The notes beneath the pieces were generated by a model. It saw only the letters and a program-made list of their open reading frames with translations. It made no database searches and was not told the origin of the DNA. A DNA stretch of 64,000 nt from Collinsella bouchesdurhonensis. Its GTDB lineage: Bacteria > Actinomycetota > Coriobacteriia > Coriobacteriales > Coriobacteriaceae. The translations under genes were made by a program, and so were the position numbers. How positions within the stretch are numbered: the stretch's first letter is position 1; each line of letters opens with the position of its first letter. The DNA lies in assembly GCF_900155365.1 (NCBI RefSeq), contig NZ_LT699739.1, positions 242,333 to 306,332 of the forward strand, written 5' to 3'. This document shows positions 42,199 through 51,717 of this stretch, one piece after another.

Positions 42199-43263
42199 TT
42201 ACAGCTTAGAGATTTCATTCAATAGTTCATCGACGATGGCATCTTCGGGAATTTTGCGGATAATCTCGCCCTGCTTGAACAAAAGGGCGCATCCTTTGCC
42301 GCACGCCACACCCACGTCGGCATCGCTGGCTTCGCCCGGCCCGTTGACGGCGCATCCCATGACCGCCACCGAAACGGGTTTTGCACAGGAAGACAAGCGA
42401 CGTTCGACCTCGCTTGCGATGTCGATGAGATTGACCTGGCAGCGAGCACAGGTGGGACACGAAATCATCTCGGGACCACGGCGGCGCAAACCAAGGGCCG
42501 AAAGGATACCCCATGCGACAGGAACCTCCTCAATGGGATCTGCTGTAAGGGAGACGCGCATGGTGTCGCCTATGCCTTCGGCAAGTAGAGTGCCTAGCGC
42601 AATGGAACTTTTAATAGTTCCCTGACGTATGCCGCCTGCCTCCGTTACTCCTAGATGAAGGGGGATCTGAGGCAGTTCGTGCGACAGCTTGCGATAGGTA
42701 TCTATCGTTGTGTTCACGCTGTGGGCCTTAGCGGAGAGAACGATGTTTTCGAATCCACGCGATTCAAAATGCTCGACGAATCGCATCGCCGAGGAGACCA
42801 GTTTTTCGCTTTGTGTAAGGTCGGTACGCTCCAAAAGATCCTTTTCGATAGAACCGGCATTTACGCCGATACGAATCGCCGCGCCCATCGATCCCGCTTT
42901 GTCGATAATTGCATCGACTTTCTCCCAGGAACCGATATTGCCGGGATTGATTCGCAGTTTTGCAGCGCCCGCATCGAGCGCCCCAAAGGCAAGGCGATAA
43001 TCAAAATGAATGTCGGCCACGATTGGAACGGGACTCTCTCTACAGATATCGCGAAAGCTCCCCAGCGCCTCTTTGGTTGGGACCGAAACGCGCACTACAT
43101 CGCACCCCGCCTCGGCGAGTTTAGTGACTTGTTCCAGGGTGGCACCCAAGTCAACCGTAGGGGTACAGGTCATGGATTGAACAACGACGGGCGCTCCCCC
43201 GCCTATGGTGACGTTGCCTACGTGCACAGGGCGCGTCAAGTTGCGTGGAATAGAATCAGCCAT
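42199..43263 (-). CDS. ispG: 4-hydroxy-3-methylbut-2-en-1-yl diphosphate synthase
   Basis: Penultimate MEP pathway enzyme with a [4Fe-4S] cluster. Cluster cysteines are in MISCPTCARC near residue 260 and VMGCAVNGPGEA near 300. VQSMTCTPTVDLGATLEQV, GADIHFDYRLA-like VADIHFDYRLA, and LRINPGNIGSWEK define the TIM barrel. At 354 aa it is the short bacterial form. AGGAG precedes the ATG; rseP ends 9 bp upstream. Confidence 0.95.
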   Translation of the reverse strand: MADSIPRNLTRPVHVGNVTIGGGAPVVVQSMTCTPTVDLGATLEQVTKLAEAGCDVVRVSVPTKEALGSFRDICRESPVPIVADIHFDYRLAFGALDAGAAKLRINPGNIGSWEKVDAIIDKAGSMGAAIRIGVNAGSIEKDLLERTDLTQSEKLVSSAMRFVEHFESRGFENIVLSAKAHSVNTTIDTYRKLSHELPQIPLHLGVTEAGGIRQGTIKSSIALGTLLAEGIGDTMRVSLTADPIEEVPVAWGILSALGLRRRGPEMISCPTCARCQVNLIDIASEVERRLSSCAKPVSVAVMGCAVNGPGEASDADVGVACGKGCALLFKQGEIIRKIPEDAIVDELLNEISKL

Positions 43264-43272
43264 ATGTGCTCC

Positions 43273-44637
43273 TTAGAAGAATCGAAGGATATCGGCTCGC
43301 AGCATGTAAATGAATAGCAAGGCGAACACAGCTATGCCCCCATAGGAGACAATCGTCTGGACACGAACCGAAACTTCCTTGCACCTGATGCGCTGAACAA
43401 TCTCTATAACGAGTTTTCCACCATCGAGCGGCGGAATAGGAAGTAGGTTCATCAAGCCAAGGGAGAGGGAAATCAAGCCGGAAAACGTCAAGAACGTGGC
43501 AAGACCTGCCGCTGCGGCTTGAGCAGACATGATTGAGATGCCGACAATTGACGTCGACTGATCGAGCACCTGCATTGTTTTTGTCGGAATCAGAAGCTGA
43601 GCGACACCGGCTGCGGTTTGAGCGACATATGCGAGCGAGAGCCGGGCCGAGTCGATGATATTGAACTTGATATGCTCGGTAGCAGCATAGATGCCGAGCT
43701 TTCCGTTGTCGAGCATCACATCGGCCGTATGCCGCTTCCCCTTATGTTCATAAACGATGGAAATGGAAGATTTTGAATCGTTTTGCTCATGTTCCTGCAA
43801 ACAGGTGACGAGGTCTGTCCAGGTATCCACGTTGACAGAATCGATTTGCATGATGCGATCGCCAGCAACAATCCCCGCTTCTGCTGCAGGAGAGCTTTCG
43901 ACGACCTCTCCGATGCGATTGATATCCTGAGGTACCGTGAATCCGATAAGCGAGTAAACGCTCATGAGCAGCAACATTCCTGCAATGATATTTACAAGGA
44001 TTCCCGCTAAAAGAATGAAGGCTCTGCGAGGAAACGAGACGCCATCATAGGTGCGGCTTTTCTCTTGTTTAAAGAGCTCTTGGCCGTCGATGTCGCCCGA
44101 CCAGGGTTCTCCCTCAGTCGTTGCGTGGTCTTTGTCAAATGCCCTTCCGTCCAAAACGGTGTTGCCCATGCGGTCACGAGACACCGTGGCATAGGTTTCT
44201 GGATAATAGGCGCGAGAACGACCGTCGCCTTCTGCGTAAACTGGAGCAATGGACCCCCAGCCCATAAGCATGATGCAGGCATTGAGGGCCTCCTCAGAAT
44301 CAATATCGAGGGCCTCGGCAATTTCTTGAATTGAGGCTTGTCCGCAACGGTTGATTTCACTTAAAACACTTGGAGCGCAAGGCGAGTCGTCATGCTCCAT
44401 GCCGCAGATGGCAGCATACCCTCCTATAAGAAGAGGCGTGATGCCAAAAAGTGTTCCGCAACGACGCGAGCGGTGCGCCAAACGAAAGCGACAAGGAAGG
44501 CCAAGAAAGAATTCGCTCACTCTAACGCCGCACGCACGCGCAGCAAGAAAATGTCCTCCCTCATGGATGAACACGAGAACCGATAGGAGTAACAGGCCCC
44601 AAAAGATTGGGGCAATAAATGACGGGAGATTTGACAT
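43273..44637 (-). CDS. rseP: RIP metalloprotease RseP-like with extra inserted domain
   Basis: Intramembrane zinc protease of 454 aa. The active site is HEGGH (H25, E26, H29); the third ligand region is NLLPIPPLDGGKLV near residue 410; a PDZ domain (about 240-300) includes VVESSPAAEAGIVAGDRIMQID. Between the GMEH motif and the conserved FPRRAFILLAGILVN, residues about 84-200 form an insertion not found in E. coli or Bacillus RseP; the part around SIQEIAEALDIDSEEALNACIMLM reads like a winged helix. The ATG at 44637 is chosen over one 63 bp upstream that would overlap dxr. Substrates are unknown. Confidence 0.9.
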   Translation of the reverse strand: MSNLPSFIAPIFWGLLLLSVLVFIHEGGHFLAARACGVRVSEFFLGLPCRFRLAHRSRRCGTLFGITPLLIGGYAAICGMEHDDSPCAPSVLSEINRCGQASIQEIAEALDIDSEEALNACIMLMGWGSIAPVYAEGDGRSRAYYPETYATVSRDRMGNTVLDGRAFDKDHATTEGEPWSGDIDGQELFKQEKSRTYDGVSFPRRAFILLAGILVNIIAGMLLLMSVYSLIGFTVPQDINRIGEVVESSPAAEAGIVAGDRIMQIDSVNVDTWTDLVTCLQEHEQNDSKSSISIVYEHKGKRHTADVMLDNGKLGIYAATEHIKFNIIDSARLSLAYVAQTAAGVAQLLIPTKTMQVLDQSTSIVGISIMSAQAAAAGLATFLTFSGLISLSLGLMNLLPIPPLDGGKLVIEIVQRIRCKEVSVRVQTIVSYGGIAVFALLFIYMLRADILRFF

Positions 44638-44651
44638 GAAGGCTCCGATTA

Positions 44652-45839
44652 TCAACGCGAAATACGGTCGAGCGCACAACGTGCTTGGGTGCGCGCCCAA
44701 GCATCGGTATCCGAAAGCTGATCGAGCGAGTACACAGGGCTGTTGTCATGTTGGTCCATCGCATATTCTACGATGGCATCGATATCAGTGAACGAGCATC
44801 GATTATGAAGAAAAGCATCGACGGCAACCTCGTTTGCGGCATTGAGTACGCAAGGAAGCGTTCCGCCTTCACGTCCCGCAATATCAGCAAGCTTGAGGCA
44901 CCTGAATGTATCGGTGTCGGGCTCCCCAAAGGAAAGAGATGCAAGTTGCCTAAAGTCGAGGCGCGGAGATGGGCTTTCCCAACGAGCAGGATATGAGAGC
45001 GCATATTGAATGGGAATACGCATGTCGGACGCACCAAGGTGCGCTATAACCGAACCGTCAACGTATTCGACCATCGAGTGGATTTTTGCTTCGCGGTGAA
45101 TCACGACGTTGACGAAGTCTATGTCGACATGGAAAAGGTGAAGGGCTTCGATTCGCTCAAGGCCCTTGTTCATGAGCGTTGCGGAATCGATGGAAATCTT
45201 AGCGCCCATGTTCCATGCCGGATGAGCGAGAGCCTGCTTTACCGTAACGTGCGAAAGCTCCGAGCGGCTCTTTCCAAAAAAGGGACCGCCGGAGCAGGTA
45301 AGCCAGATGCAGTGTGCTTCCTTGGGATTTTCTCCCTGATAGCACTGGAAGATCGCAGCGTGTTCGGAATCGACGGGAAGCAGCATGCCCGGTCGCGCCA
45401 TGGGCATCAAAAGATCGCCTCCGACAACGAGCGATTCTTTGTTTGCAAGAGCCAGCTGTTTTCCGCACGCTAAAACTGCAGCGCTAGCCGAAAGGCCGGC
45501 TACGCCAACAATTGCAACGAGGACCTCGTCAACATCGTCGAAAAGGCAGATGTCCACTGCAGAACGAGCGCCCGTATAGAGCCGCACATCCCGCGGAAGA
45601 TCTTCAAGTATAGGGTCGTGAACGCTTTGAGGGTCGGTTACGGCTATGCGTTTGACACCAAACTCACGAGCAGCCGCAACGAGCTCTTTGGTGTTGCTAT
45701 GAGCAGAAAGTGCTACGACTTCAAGTTTATCTGCATGCTGCCGGCAAACATCAAGCGTCTGCCGTCCGATAGACCCTGTGCAGCCCAGTATGACAATGCG
45801 TTTTCGTTCGGCATCTTGAGCAGAGCGTGGCATCGCCAT
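44652..45839 (-). CDS. dxr: 1-deoxy-D-xylulose 5-phosphate reductoisomerase
   Basis: Second step of the MEP pathway. NADPH site is ILGCTGSIGRQTLDV; the catalytic region is ALANKESLVVGGDLL, DSEHAAIFQCYQG and TCSGGPFFG; metal-binding residues lie in these. Length 395 aa. The ATG at 45839 overlaps the cdsA stop (TAATG). In the conserved cdsA-dxr-rseP-ispG order. Confidence 0.96.
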   Translation of the reverse strand: MAMPRSAQDAERKRIVILGCTGSIGRQTLDVCRQHADKLEVVALSAHSNTKELVAAAREFGVKRIAVTDPQSVHDPILEDLPRDVRLYTGARSAVDICLFDDVDEVLVAIVGVAGLSASAAVLACGKQLALANKESLVVGGDLLMPMARPGMLLPVDSEHAAIFQCYQGENPKEAHCIWLTCSGGPFFGKSRSELSHVTVKQALAHPAWNMGAKISIDSATLMNKGLERIEALHLFHVDIDFVNVVIHREAKIHSMVEYVDGSVIAHLGASDMRIPIQYALSYPARWESPSPRLDFRQLASLSFGEPDTDTFRCLKLADIAGREGGTLPCVLNAANEVAVDAFLHNRCSFTDIDAIVEYAMDQHDNSPVYSLDQLSDTDAWARTQARCALDRISR

Positions 45840-46717
45840 TACAATACTCCCCCGGCGACAAGGAGCAAGTAGGCCGTGATGCACCCGAAAATAAGGGAAT
45901 CGGAGCGATCGAGCATTCCGCCATGACCGGGGATAAGATTTCCGGAGTCCTTTACGCCCACGCCGCGTTTAATGCGCGATTCGATGAGGTCTCCAAATAC
46001 GCCGAGAATGGAAACAACGGCACCGCACAGCATTGCAAACGGCAGGTTCAAGGTATAGAGCTTCGTCGCCCAAAGAATTCCCCAGATAATCATGGAACCA
46101 ACAATGCCACCAAAAAATCCTTCCCAGCTTTTCTTGGGAGAAATCTTGGGCGCCATTTTATGTTTGCCCAAACGGCTTCCCACGATATAGGCAAACGAAT
46201 CGCTTACCCATAGAGAAGCGCATACGCCAATGGTGAGAAGGGCGCCTTTCGGTCCATAAACCTGTTCACGTAGCAAAACGATCGCAGACATCATGAAGCC
46301 GGTATAGAGGGGTCCAAAGGCAGTAACTGCAACGTCCGAAATTCGTGTACGCGGAGAATAGACGTACCAAAGACCGAGCGCGAGAACGAGTACGGCAAAG
46401 AGCATCGTTACCCAAAGACTTCCAAACATGGAGGCAACGGGAAAAAGAATCGATGCCGTGAGGCCGATAAATTCGTTGGCGACTTTGCCGTCGAGTCTCA
46501 TCATCCGGAAAAACTCAAAGCAGCATAGCCAGCTCATAGCCGAGACAAAGATTGTAGTAGGAATGGTGCCAAAATATAGGCAACCGATAAAGAGACCGGC
46601 ATAGATTAAACCGGAAGCAGCGCGGACAGCAAACGAGCTGAGACCCCCTTTGTTTTGAGAGGGGCTCTCATTTGTTATATCAGCGCTATCAGTTGTGCTA
46701 TATGAGCTCTGGTCCAT
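45839..46717 (-). CDS. cdsA: Phosphatidate cytidylyltransferase
   Basis: Makes CDP-diacylglycerol, the substrate of PgsA. The C-terminal signature VKDSGNLIPGHGGMLDRSDSL is intact (DRxD), with GSRLGKHKMAPKISPKKSWEG. About eight transmembrane helices; the N-terminal 30 residues are polar. 292 aa. It follows uppS by 27 bp. Confidence 0.95.
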   Translation of the reverse strand: MDQSSYSTTDSADITNESPSQNKGGLSSFAVRAASGLIYAGLFIGCLYFGTIPTTIFVSAMSWLCCFEFFRMMRLDGKVANEFIGLTASILFPVASMFGSLWVTMLFAVLVLALGLWYVYSPRTRISDVAVTAFGPLYTGFMMSAIVLLREQVYGPKGALLTIGVCASLWVSDSFAYIVGSRLGKHKMAPKISPKKSWEGFFGGIVGSMIIWGILWATKLYTLNLPFAMLCGAVVSILGVFGDLIESRIKRGVGVKDSGNLIPGHGGMLDRSDSLIFGCITAYLLLVAGGVL

Positions 46718-46744
46718 AATTAAAACGTCCTAGAAAATGCATTG

Positions 46745-47536
46745 TTATTTGGATTCGCCGCTAAGCCCGCCAAATCGACGATCGCGATGCTGGTACCCCA
46801 AGATGGCGCGAATAAGCCCCCATCGGTCAAAATCTGGCCAATAGGTATCGGTGATGTAAAACTCGGAATAGGCTATCTGCCACAAAAGGTAGTTTGAAAC
46901 GCGCATCTCCCCCGAAGTACGAATAACGAGTTCCGGGTCGGGTAAATCGCTTGTGTAGAGGCCTGATGCAAAGGTTGCTTCGTCGATATCTTCGACCGCA
47001 AGAGCACCAGTAGCTACAGCCGAGGCAACCGTGCGGGCGGCACGGACAATTTCAGCACGGCCGCCATAGTTGACAGCAAGCGCAAGAACCATGCCCGTGT
47101 GAGAGCGGCATTCCTCTAAACCATACTCAAACACATCACGCGTTTTCTTGGGAAGCGCAGAGATATCCCCCAAGAAAACAACGCGAACGTTCTCGCGTTT
47201 GAGCAAAGGCAATTCATCGATAAACGTCTTAGCGAATAAGTGCATAAGAACGTTGACCTCATGCTGGGGACGATTCCAGTTTTCGGTCGAGAATGCATAT
47301 GCCGAAAGAACATCGACGCCAAGGCGCACGGATGCAGTAATGATCTCGCGAAGCGAGATGATCCCCGCTTTATGCCCCTCGGTTCTCGCAAGGCCGCGCG
47401 AAGTTGCCCAGCGCCCATTTCCGTCCATAATGCAGGAGATATGGCGCGGAATGCGCGCCATATCAAGCAGACCCATATCGATATCTTCGGGAGCGTCAGC
47501 GAAGTACGCCTCGAATTTAGCCTGGTCGTATTTCAA
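46745..47536 (-). CDS. uppS: Isoprenyl transferase (undecaprenyl diphosphate synthase)
   Basis: Cis-prenyltransferase making the C55 lipid carrier for cell wall. CIMDGNGRWATSRGLARTEGHKAG holds the catalytic Asp; NYGGRAEIVRA and LVIRTSGEMRVSNYLLWQIAYSE are conserved. At 263 aa it is normal. One of the later residues reads GEMR where most enzymes have GEQR. 2 bp separate it from frr. Confidence 0.95.
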   Translation of the reverse strand: MKYDQAKFEAYFADAPEDIDMGLLDMARIPRHISCIMDGNGRWATSRGLARTEGHKAGIISLREIITASVRLGVDVLSAYAFSTENWNRPQHEVNVLMHLFAKTFIDELPLLKRENVRVVFLGDISALPKKTRDVFEYGLEECRSHTGMVLALAVNYGGRAEIVRAARTVASAVATGALAVEDIDEATFASGLYTSDLPDPELVIRTSGEMRVSNYLLWQIAYSEFYITDTYWPDFDRWGLIRAILGYQHRDRRFGGLSGESK

Positions 47537-47538
47537 GA

Positions 47539-48072
47539 TTAAATCTCCATGACCTCGGCCTCTTTGGCCTTCAGGACTTCTTCGACCTTAGCGACATACT
47601 CATCGGTGAGCTTTTGAATCTTAGCCTGTTCGCGACGAACATCGTCTTCAGAAAGCTCTTCATCGCGCTCAAGTTTATTGTTTGCCTCGCGGCGAACATT
47701 GCGCACGGCAACGCGAGCTTGCTCGGCCATTTCACGGCACTCTTTGACGAGTTCACGACGACGCTCCTCGGTGGGCGCCGGGAAGGGAAGACGCACAACG
47801 CTGCCGTCGCTGTTAGGGGTGATGCCCAGATCGGAAGAGCTGATAGCCTTTACAATAGCATTGAGCAGGGCCTTGTCCCAAGGCTCAATCATGAGCATAT
47901 GGGCCTCGGGGGTCTTTACGGCAGCAACCTGGGTGATCGGAGTGGCAACGCCATAATAATCGACCGTAATATCAGACAGAATAGTAGCGTTAGCGCGACC
48001 AGTACGCACCTTGGTGAAATTATGCTTAAGAGCCTCGATGGCCTTGTCCATCTTTTCACGAGTGTCAGACAT
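47539..48072 (-). CDS. frr: Ribosome recycling factor
   Basis: Splits post-termination ribosomes with EF-G. The three-helix bundle is recognisable by KVRTGRANATILSDITVDYYG, PWDKALLNAIVKAI and VRNVRREANNKL. 177 aa, slightly shorter than the usual 185 at the N terminus. Its ribosome-binding site AGGAGG lies in the last codons of pyrH. Confidence 0.96.
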   Translation of the reverse strand: MSDTREKMDKAIEALKHNFTKVRTGRANATILSDITVDYYGVATPITQVAAVKTPEAHMLMIEPWDKALLNAIVKAISSSDLGITPNSDGSVVRLPFPAPTEERRRELVKECREMAEQARVAVRNVRREANNKLERDEELSEDDVRREQAKIQKLTDEYVAKVEEVLKAKEAEVMEI

Positions 48073-48074
48073 GA

Positions 48075-48797
48075 TTAATCCTCCTGAAAAACGATGGTGC
48101 CCACGGATTCGCCCGCAAGAGCACGCTGGATATTATTCTCGCCCTCGATATTGAGGACCATGATCGGCATGCAATTGTCCTGGCACAGGGCAGCAGCCGT
48201 CGAATCCATAACCTGAAGGCCGCGCACAAGAACCTCGTGATAGGTGATCTTGTCGAACCTTACGGCGTCTTCATTCTTAACAGGATCTTTGTCGTAGATG
48301 CCATCGACTTTAGTTGCCTTGATGAGGCAATCGGCGCCGATCTCACAGGCACGCAGGGCAGCTGCCGTATCGGTGGTGAAATACGGATTGCCGGAACCGG
48401 CGGCGAAAATCACGACGTCGCCTTTCTCAAGATGACGCATGGCGCGGCGACGGATATAAGGCTCTGCGACCTCATTCATCTGAATGGCGCTCATCACGCG
48501 GCATGGGCACTCGACACGCTCGAAAGCATCCTGTAGCGCAAGGGCGTTCATTACGGTAGCGAGCATGCCCATATAGTCTGCCTGGGCGCGATCCATACCT
48601 CCGGCGGCTCCGGCGAGGCCACGGAAGATATTGCCACCTCCCACCACGACGCCAACCTCGACGCCGTCATCGTGAAGACGCTTGACCTGTATGGCCAAAC
48701 GCTCCGTGACGGAAGGGTCGATACCGTAGCCGTTGTTGCCCATCAGAGCTTCACCCGAGAGTTTGAGCAAGACGCGCTTATAGAGGTAATCAGACAA
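48075..48797 (-). CDS. pyrH: UMP kinase
   Basis: Phosphorylates UMP to UDP. The N-terminal [24 protein letters not shown], and [19 protein letters not shown] motifs are of the bacterial amino-acid-kinase-fold type. At 240 aa it is normal. The start is TTG 48797 with a perfect AAGGAGG five bases upstream. A TAGAAT -10-like element lies about 25 bp further up, and a terminator separates it from tsf, so it has its own promoter. Confidence 0.95.
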   Translation of the reverse strand: MSDYLYKRVLLKLSGEALMGNNGYGIDPSVTERLAIQVKRLHDDGVEVGVVVGGGNIFRGLAGAAGGMDRAQADYMGMLATVMNALALQDAFERVECPCRVMSAIQMNEVAEPYIRRRAMRHLEKGDVVIFAAGSGNPYFTTDTAAALRACEIGADCLIKATKVDGIYDKDPVKNEDAVRFDKITYHEVLVRGLQVMDSTAAALCQDNCMPIMVLNIEGENNIQRALAGESVGTIVFQED

Positions 48798-48856
48798 GAG
48801 GTCCTCCTTACTCGTTCATTTGGATTCATTCTATCAGGAATGAGCTTGCGGCCCAT

Positions 48857-48894
48857 AAAAAAGCAGGCTATGGGCAAAACCCACAGCCTGCTTT
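48857..48894 (-). terminator. Terminator of rpsB-tsf
   Basis: AAAGCAGGCTGTGGG and CCCATAGCCTGCTTT pair almost fully (9 bp GC-rich plus an inner GGG/CCC) with loop TTTTG and are followed by TTTTTTAT on the minus strand. It lies 20 bp after tsf. Confidence 0.92.
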
Positions 48895-48914
48895 ATAAAG
48901 GCTCAATAGAGAGA

Positions 48915-49790
48915 CTAGTTTGCCTCGCCACGGACCAGGCGATCAAAGTCGACAACGGTGATGGTGTCGCCGAGTTCCTTGGAAACCTGCTCAGCATACT
49001 TCTTGATGGTGAGGTTGGAATCCTTGATGAACTCCTGCTCGTTCAAGACGCACTGCTTGTAGAACTTCTCCAGGCGGCCAACAGCCATCTTCTCCTGGAT
49101 GGCCTCGGGCTTACCAGACTCAGCAGCCTGAGCGATGTAGATCTCCTTCTCGTGGGCAACGGTCTCTGCCGGGACCTGCTCACGGGTGGCGCAGATGGGG
49201 GCAGCGGCGGCAACCTGAAGGGCAACGTCATGCGCAAAGGTCTTGAAAGCGTCGGCAGAAGCGGTCTCGGGCTTCTCGAAAGCAAACTCGACCATAACGC
49301 CAATCTTGCCACCCATGTGAATGTAGGTGGAAAGTGCGCCAGCCTCAACCTTGCGTGCGGCAAAACGAGCGATCTTCATGTTCTCACCCATGACATGAAT
49401 CATCTCGGTGAGTTCCTCGGAAACAGTAGCGCCATTCATGGGAGCAGCGAGCAGAGCATCGAGATCGGCAGGCTCAGTCGTGGCGACGACCTCGGCAACG
49501 TTGGTAGCAAAGCCGGTGAACTTAGCGTTCGAACCAACGAAGTCGGTCTCGCAGGAGAGCTCAAGCAGAGCGCCAGTCTTAGAGTCCTCGGAAACGAAAG
49601 CGGCGACGGCGCCCTCGTTGGTCTCACGTCCGGCCTTCTTAGCAGCCTTAGCAAGACCGTTCTTGCGCAGAACGTCAACAGCGGCGTCCATATCGCCATC
49701 AGCCTCAACGAGAGCCTTCTTGCACTCCATCATGGGAGAGTCGGTCATCTCGCGGAGCTGCTTGACCATAGCGGCGGTAATCTGTGCCAT
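48915..49790 (-). CDS. tsf: Elongation factor Ts
   Basis: Nucleotide exchange factor of EF-Tu. The N-terminal UBA-like module (ITAAMVKQLREMTDSPMMECKKAL) is followed by the core with the conserved CETDFV (SCETDFVGSNAKF). At 291 aa it is normal. Codon use is strongly C-ending, as expected for a highly expressed gene. Co-transcribed with rpsB 42 bp upstream. Confidence 0.97.
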   Translation of the reverse strand: MAQITAAMVKQLREMTDSPMMECKKALVEADGDMDAAVDVLRKNGLAKAAKKAGRETNEGAVAAFVSEDSKTGALLELSCETDFVGSNAKFTGFATNVAEVVATTEPADLDALLAAPMNGATVSEELTEMIHVMGENMKIARFAARKVEAGALSTYIHMGGKIGVMVEFAFEKPETASADAFKTFAHDVALQVAAAAPICATREQVPAETVAHEKEIYIAQAAESGKPEAIQEKMAVGRLEKFYKQCVLNEQEFIKDSNLTIKKYAEQVSKELGDTITVVDFDRLVRGEAN

Positions 49791-49832
49791 GATTGGGTCC
49801 TTTCTTGAACCAGGTACAATCGCGAAACTGTT

Positions 49833-50591
49833 TTACTCAGCGTCAGCAGCCGGCTCAGCGGTCTGCTCGGCTGCAGGAGCCGTCATCTCGGCCTCGGTGA
49901 TCTGCTCCTTGCCAGAGCCGGCGAGGCAGGCATCGGCGAACAGATCGCACATAAGGGCGACAGCGGAGATGGCGTCGTCGTTGCAGGGGACGCCATAATC
50001 GACGACATCGGGATCGGAGTTGGTGTCGATAAGAGCGACGACAGGGATGCTCAGGCGCTGGGCCTCCTTGATGGCGTTCTCCTCACGCTTGGTATCAATG
50101 ACGAAGAGAGCCTGGGGCAGGGCCTTCATATCGCGAGCGCCACCGAGGTTGGCCTGGAGCTTAGCGAGCTCCTTGCCAAGCACAGCCTGCTCCTTCTTGG
50201 GGAGAACAGCCATGCGGCCATCCTCGATCATGGCCTCGAGCTCCTCCATGCGGTTCATACGGGAGCGGATGGTCACGAAGTTGGTAAGCATGCCGCCGAG
50301 CCAACGCTGGTTGATGTAGGGCATGTTGGCGCGCTCAGCAGAAGCCTTGACAGCATCCTGAGCCTGCTTCTTGGTGCCGACAAAGAGAACCTTGCCGCCA
50401 TGTGCGCAGGTGTTCTTGATGAACGTGTATGCGGAGTCGGCCTCCATGATGGTCTGCTTGAGGTCGAGAATGTAGATGCCGCTGCGCTCGCCGAAGATGT
50501 ACGGCTTCATCTTGGGGTTCCAGCGACGGGTCTGATGACCAAAGTGGCAGCCGGCCTCGAGAAGGGTGCGGACATTAATCTTGGTAGCCAT
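49833..50591 (-). CDS. rpsB: 30S ribosomal protein S2
   Basis: Ribosomal protein of the small subunit. It starts [31 protein letters not shown] (opening part only) and has [10 protein letters not shown] and the typical [17 protein letters not shown]. At 252 aa, with a C-terminal Ala/Glu/Thr-rich tail (about 230-252). AGGAGG precedes the ATG. Promoter and structured leader are visible upstream. Confidence 0.98.
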   Translation of the reverse strand: MATKINVRTLLEAGCHFGHQTRRWNPKMKPYIFGERSGIYILDLKQTIMEADSAYTFIKNTCAHGGKVLFVGTKKQAQDAVKASAERANMPYINQRWLGGMLTNFVTIRSRMNRMEELEAMIEDGRMAVLPKKEQAVLGKELAKLQANLGGARDMKALPQALFVIDTKREENAIKEAQRLSIPVVALIDTNSDPDVVDYGVPCNDDAISAVALMCDLFADACLAGSGKEQITEAEMTAPAAEQTAEPAADAE

Positions 50592-50632
50592 GTTTTACCT
50601 CCTGGTTTGCCTCCGCACGGGGTCGACCTTAT

Positions 50633-50676
50633 CTGCCACTCGGCCCTGAGCTACCTAGGGACGAGCACCGCGGCAG
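50633..50676 (-). promoter_or_regulatory. Structured rpsB leader, possible S2 autoregulatory element
   Basis: On the minus strand CTGCC...GGCAG closes a stem with inner CTCG/CGAG and CCC/GGG helices and a loop of about 11 nt. It lies in the 100-nt leader between the promoter and rpsB. Ribosomal protein S2 leaders are known in several phyla; whether this matches one needs covariance search. Confidence 0.55.
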
Positions 50677-50700
50677 GCAAGTAGCCGTGCGTGTGAAATG

Positions 50701-50729
50701 AATAGAGCTGTGCCAAGCACAACCTGCAA
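50701..50729 (-). promoter_or_regulatory. rpsB promoter
   Basis: TTGCAG and TCTATT separated by 17 bp on the minus strand, about 110 bp upstream of the rpsB ATG and downstream of xerC. Confidence 0.7.
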
Positions 50730-50805
50730 AATAATAACAGGCAGAGAAGAATACGCAAGGGTCGATTCCGATAAAATGATCGCCCCGACACGAATCAGAC
50801 ACGTA

Positions 50806-51717
50806 TCACGCTCGCGGATGGGCTTGATGTATCGCCGTGCGAAGGCGTTCGGGCGACACATGTGTGTAAATCTGCGTCGTGGAAAGCGAGCTATGGCCCA
50901 AGAGCTCCTGGACACTTCGTAGATCCGCTCCCCCCTCTAATAGCTCCGTCGCATAAGTGTGGCGCATGGTGTGCGGTGTAATGCCGGCGGGAAGTCCCGC
51001 TTTTCTTACAAGCAAGTCAAATCTTCTTCTCAGGGCCGCCGCGTCCATGGGGCGACCGCGATCAGAGATAAATAGCCGAGTCGTATCGCTTTGACTACAG
51101 TGTGCCTTCTCCAATAGGGCCAAACGAGCCTGGCGTACGTAGATATCCAAGGAGTCGAACGCCTTATTGTAGAGAGGCACGATTCGCTCCTTTGACCCTT
51201 TGCCAAGCAAACGCAGCGTTTGGTGAGAGCGATCGAAATCATTAAGGCAAAGGCGCGCTAGCTCCGAGATGCGGGCTCCGCTTGCTATAAGGAGTTCAAG
51301 CATGGTGCCGTCGCGAACTCCCCCGGGGGTAGAACCGTCGACCGCATCAAATAGCAAATCAAGCTGGGAGGTGCTCAAAACGATAGGGAGCGTTGAGGGA
51401 AGTTTGGGCGACTGAAGGGCCGCTGCGGGGTCCTTATCGATAATCTCCTCGATATTGAGCCAGCGATACAGCGAGCGAATGGCCGAGAGATGCGCCGCCA
51501 AGGTGCGGGGTGCATCTCCCAAGCGCTGGCGGTCGCCCAGATAGCCCCTCAGCTCGGCTACAGACACCCTAAGGCCCTCAACGTGTTCTTTTTCGCACCA
51601 CCGAGCATATGCCTCGAGATGCGACCGATATGCTCGCACGGTTTGAGGCGACAGGCCTTGGACGCGAGAAATATATTGGATAAAGGAATCTATATAGCTA
51701 TAGAGCGTTGCGGTCAA
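50806..51717 (-). CDS. xerC: Tyrosine recombinase XerC/XerD-type
   Basis: Site-specific recombinase that resolves chromosome dimers. SAM-like N-terminal domain (1-95); catalytic residues R in ASGARISEL, K in KGSKERIVPL, HxxR in PHTMRHTYA, H in ELLGHSS, and the nucleophile Y in TQIYTHV. At 303 aa it is the normal size of chromosomal Xer proteins. It overlaps trmFO by 20 bp in the conserved trmFO-xerC-rpsB order, so it is not a phage integrase. Whether XerC or XerD cannot be decided alone. Confidence 0.9.
   Translation of the reverse strand: MTATLYSYIDSFIQYISRVQGLSPQTVRAYRSHLEAYARWCEKEHVEGLRVSVAELRGYLGDRQRLGDAPRTLAAHLSAIRSLYRWLNIEEIIDKDPAAALQSPKLPSTLPIVLSTSQLDLLFDAVDGSTPGGVRDGTMLELLIASGARISELARLCLNDFDRSHQTLRLLGKGSKERIVPLYNKAFDSLDIYVRQARLALLEKAHCSQSDTTRLFISDRGRPMDAAALRRRFDLLVRKAGLPAGITPHTMRHTYATELLEGGADLRSVQELLGHSSLSTTQIYTHVSPERLRTAIHQAHPRA

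Noticed and set aside
50806-51717. Tyrosine recombinase as a sign of a prophage or integron
   Set aside because: It overlaps trmFO and sits in the conserved trmFO-xerC-rpsB order with no att repeats or phage genes nearby.
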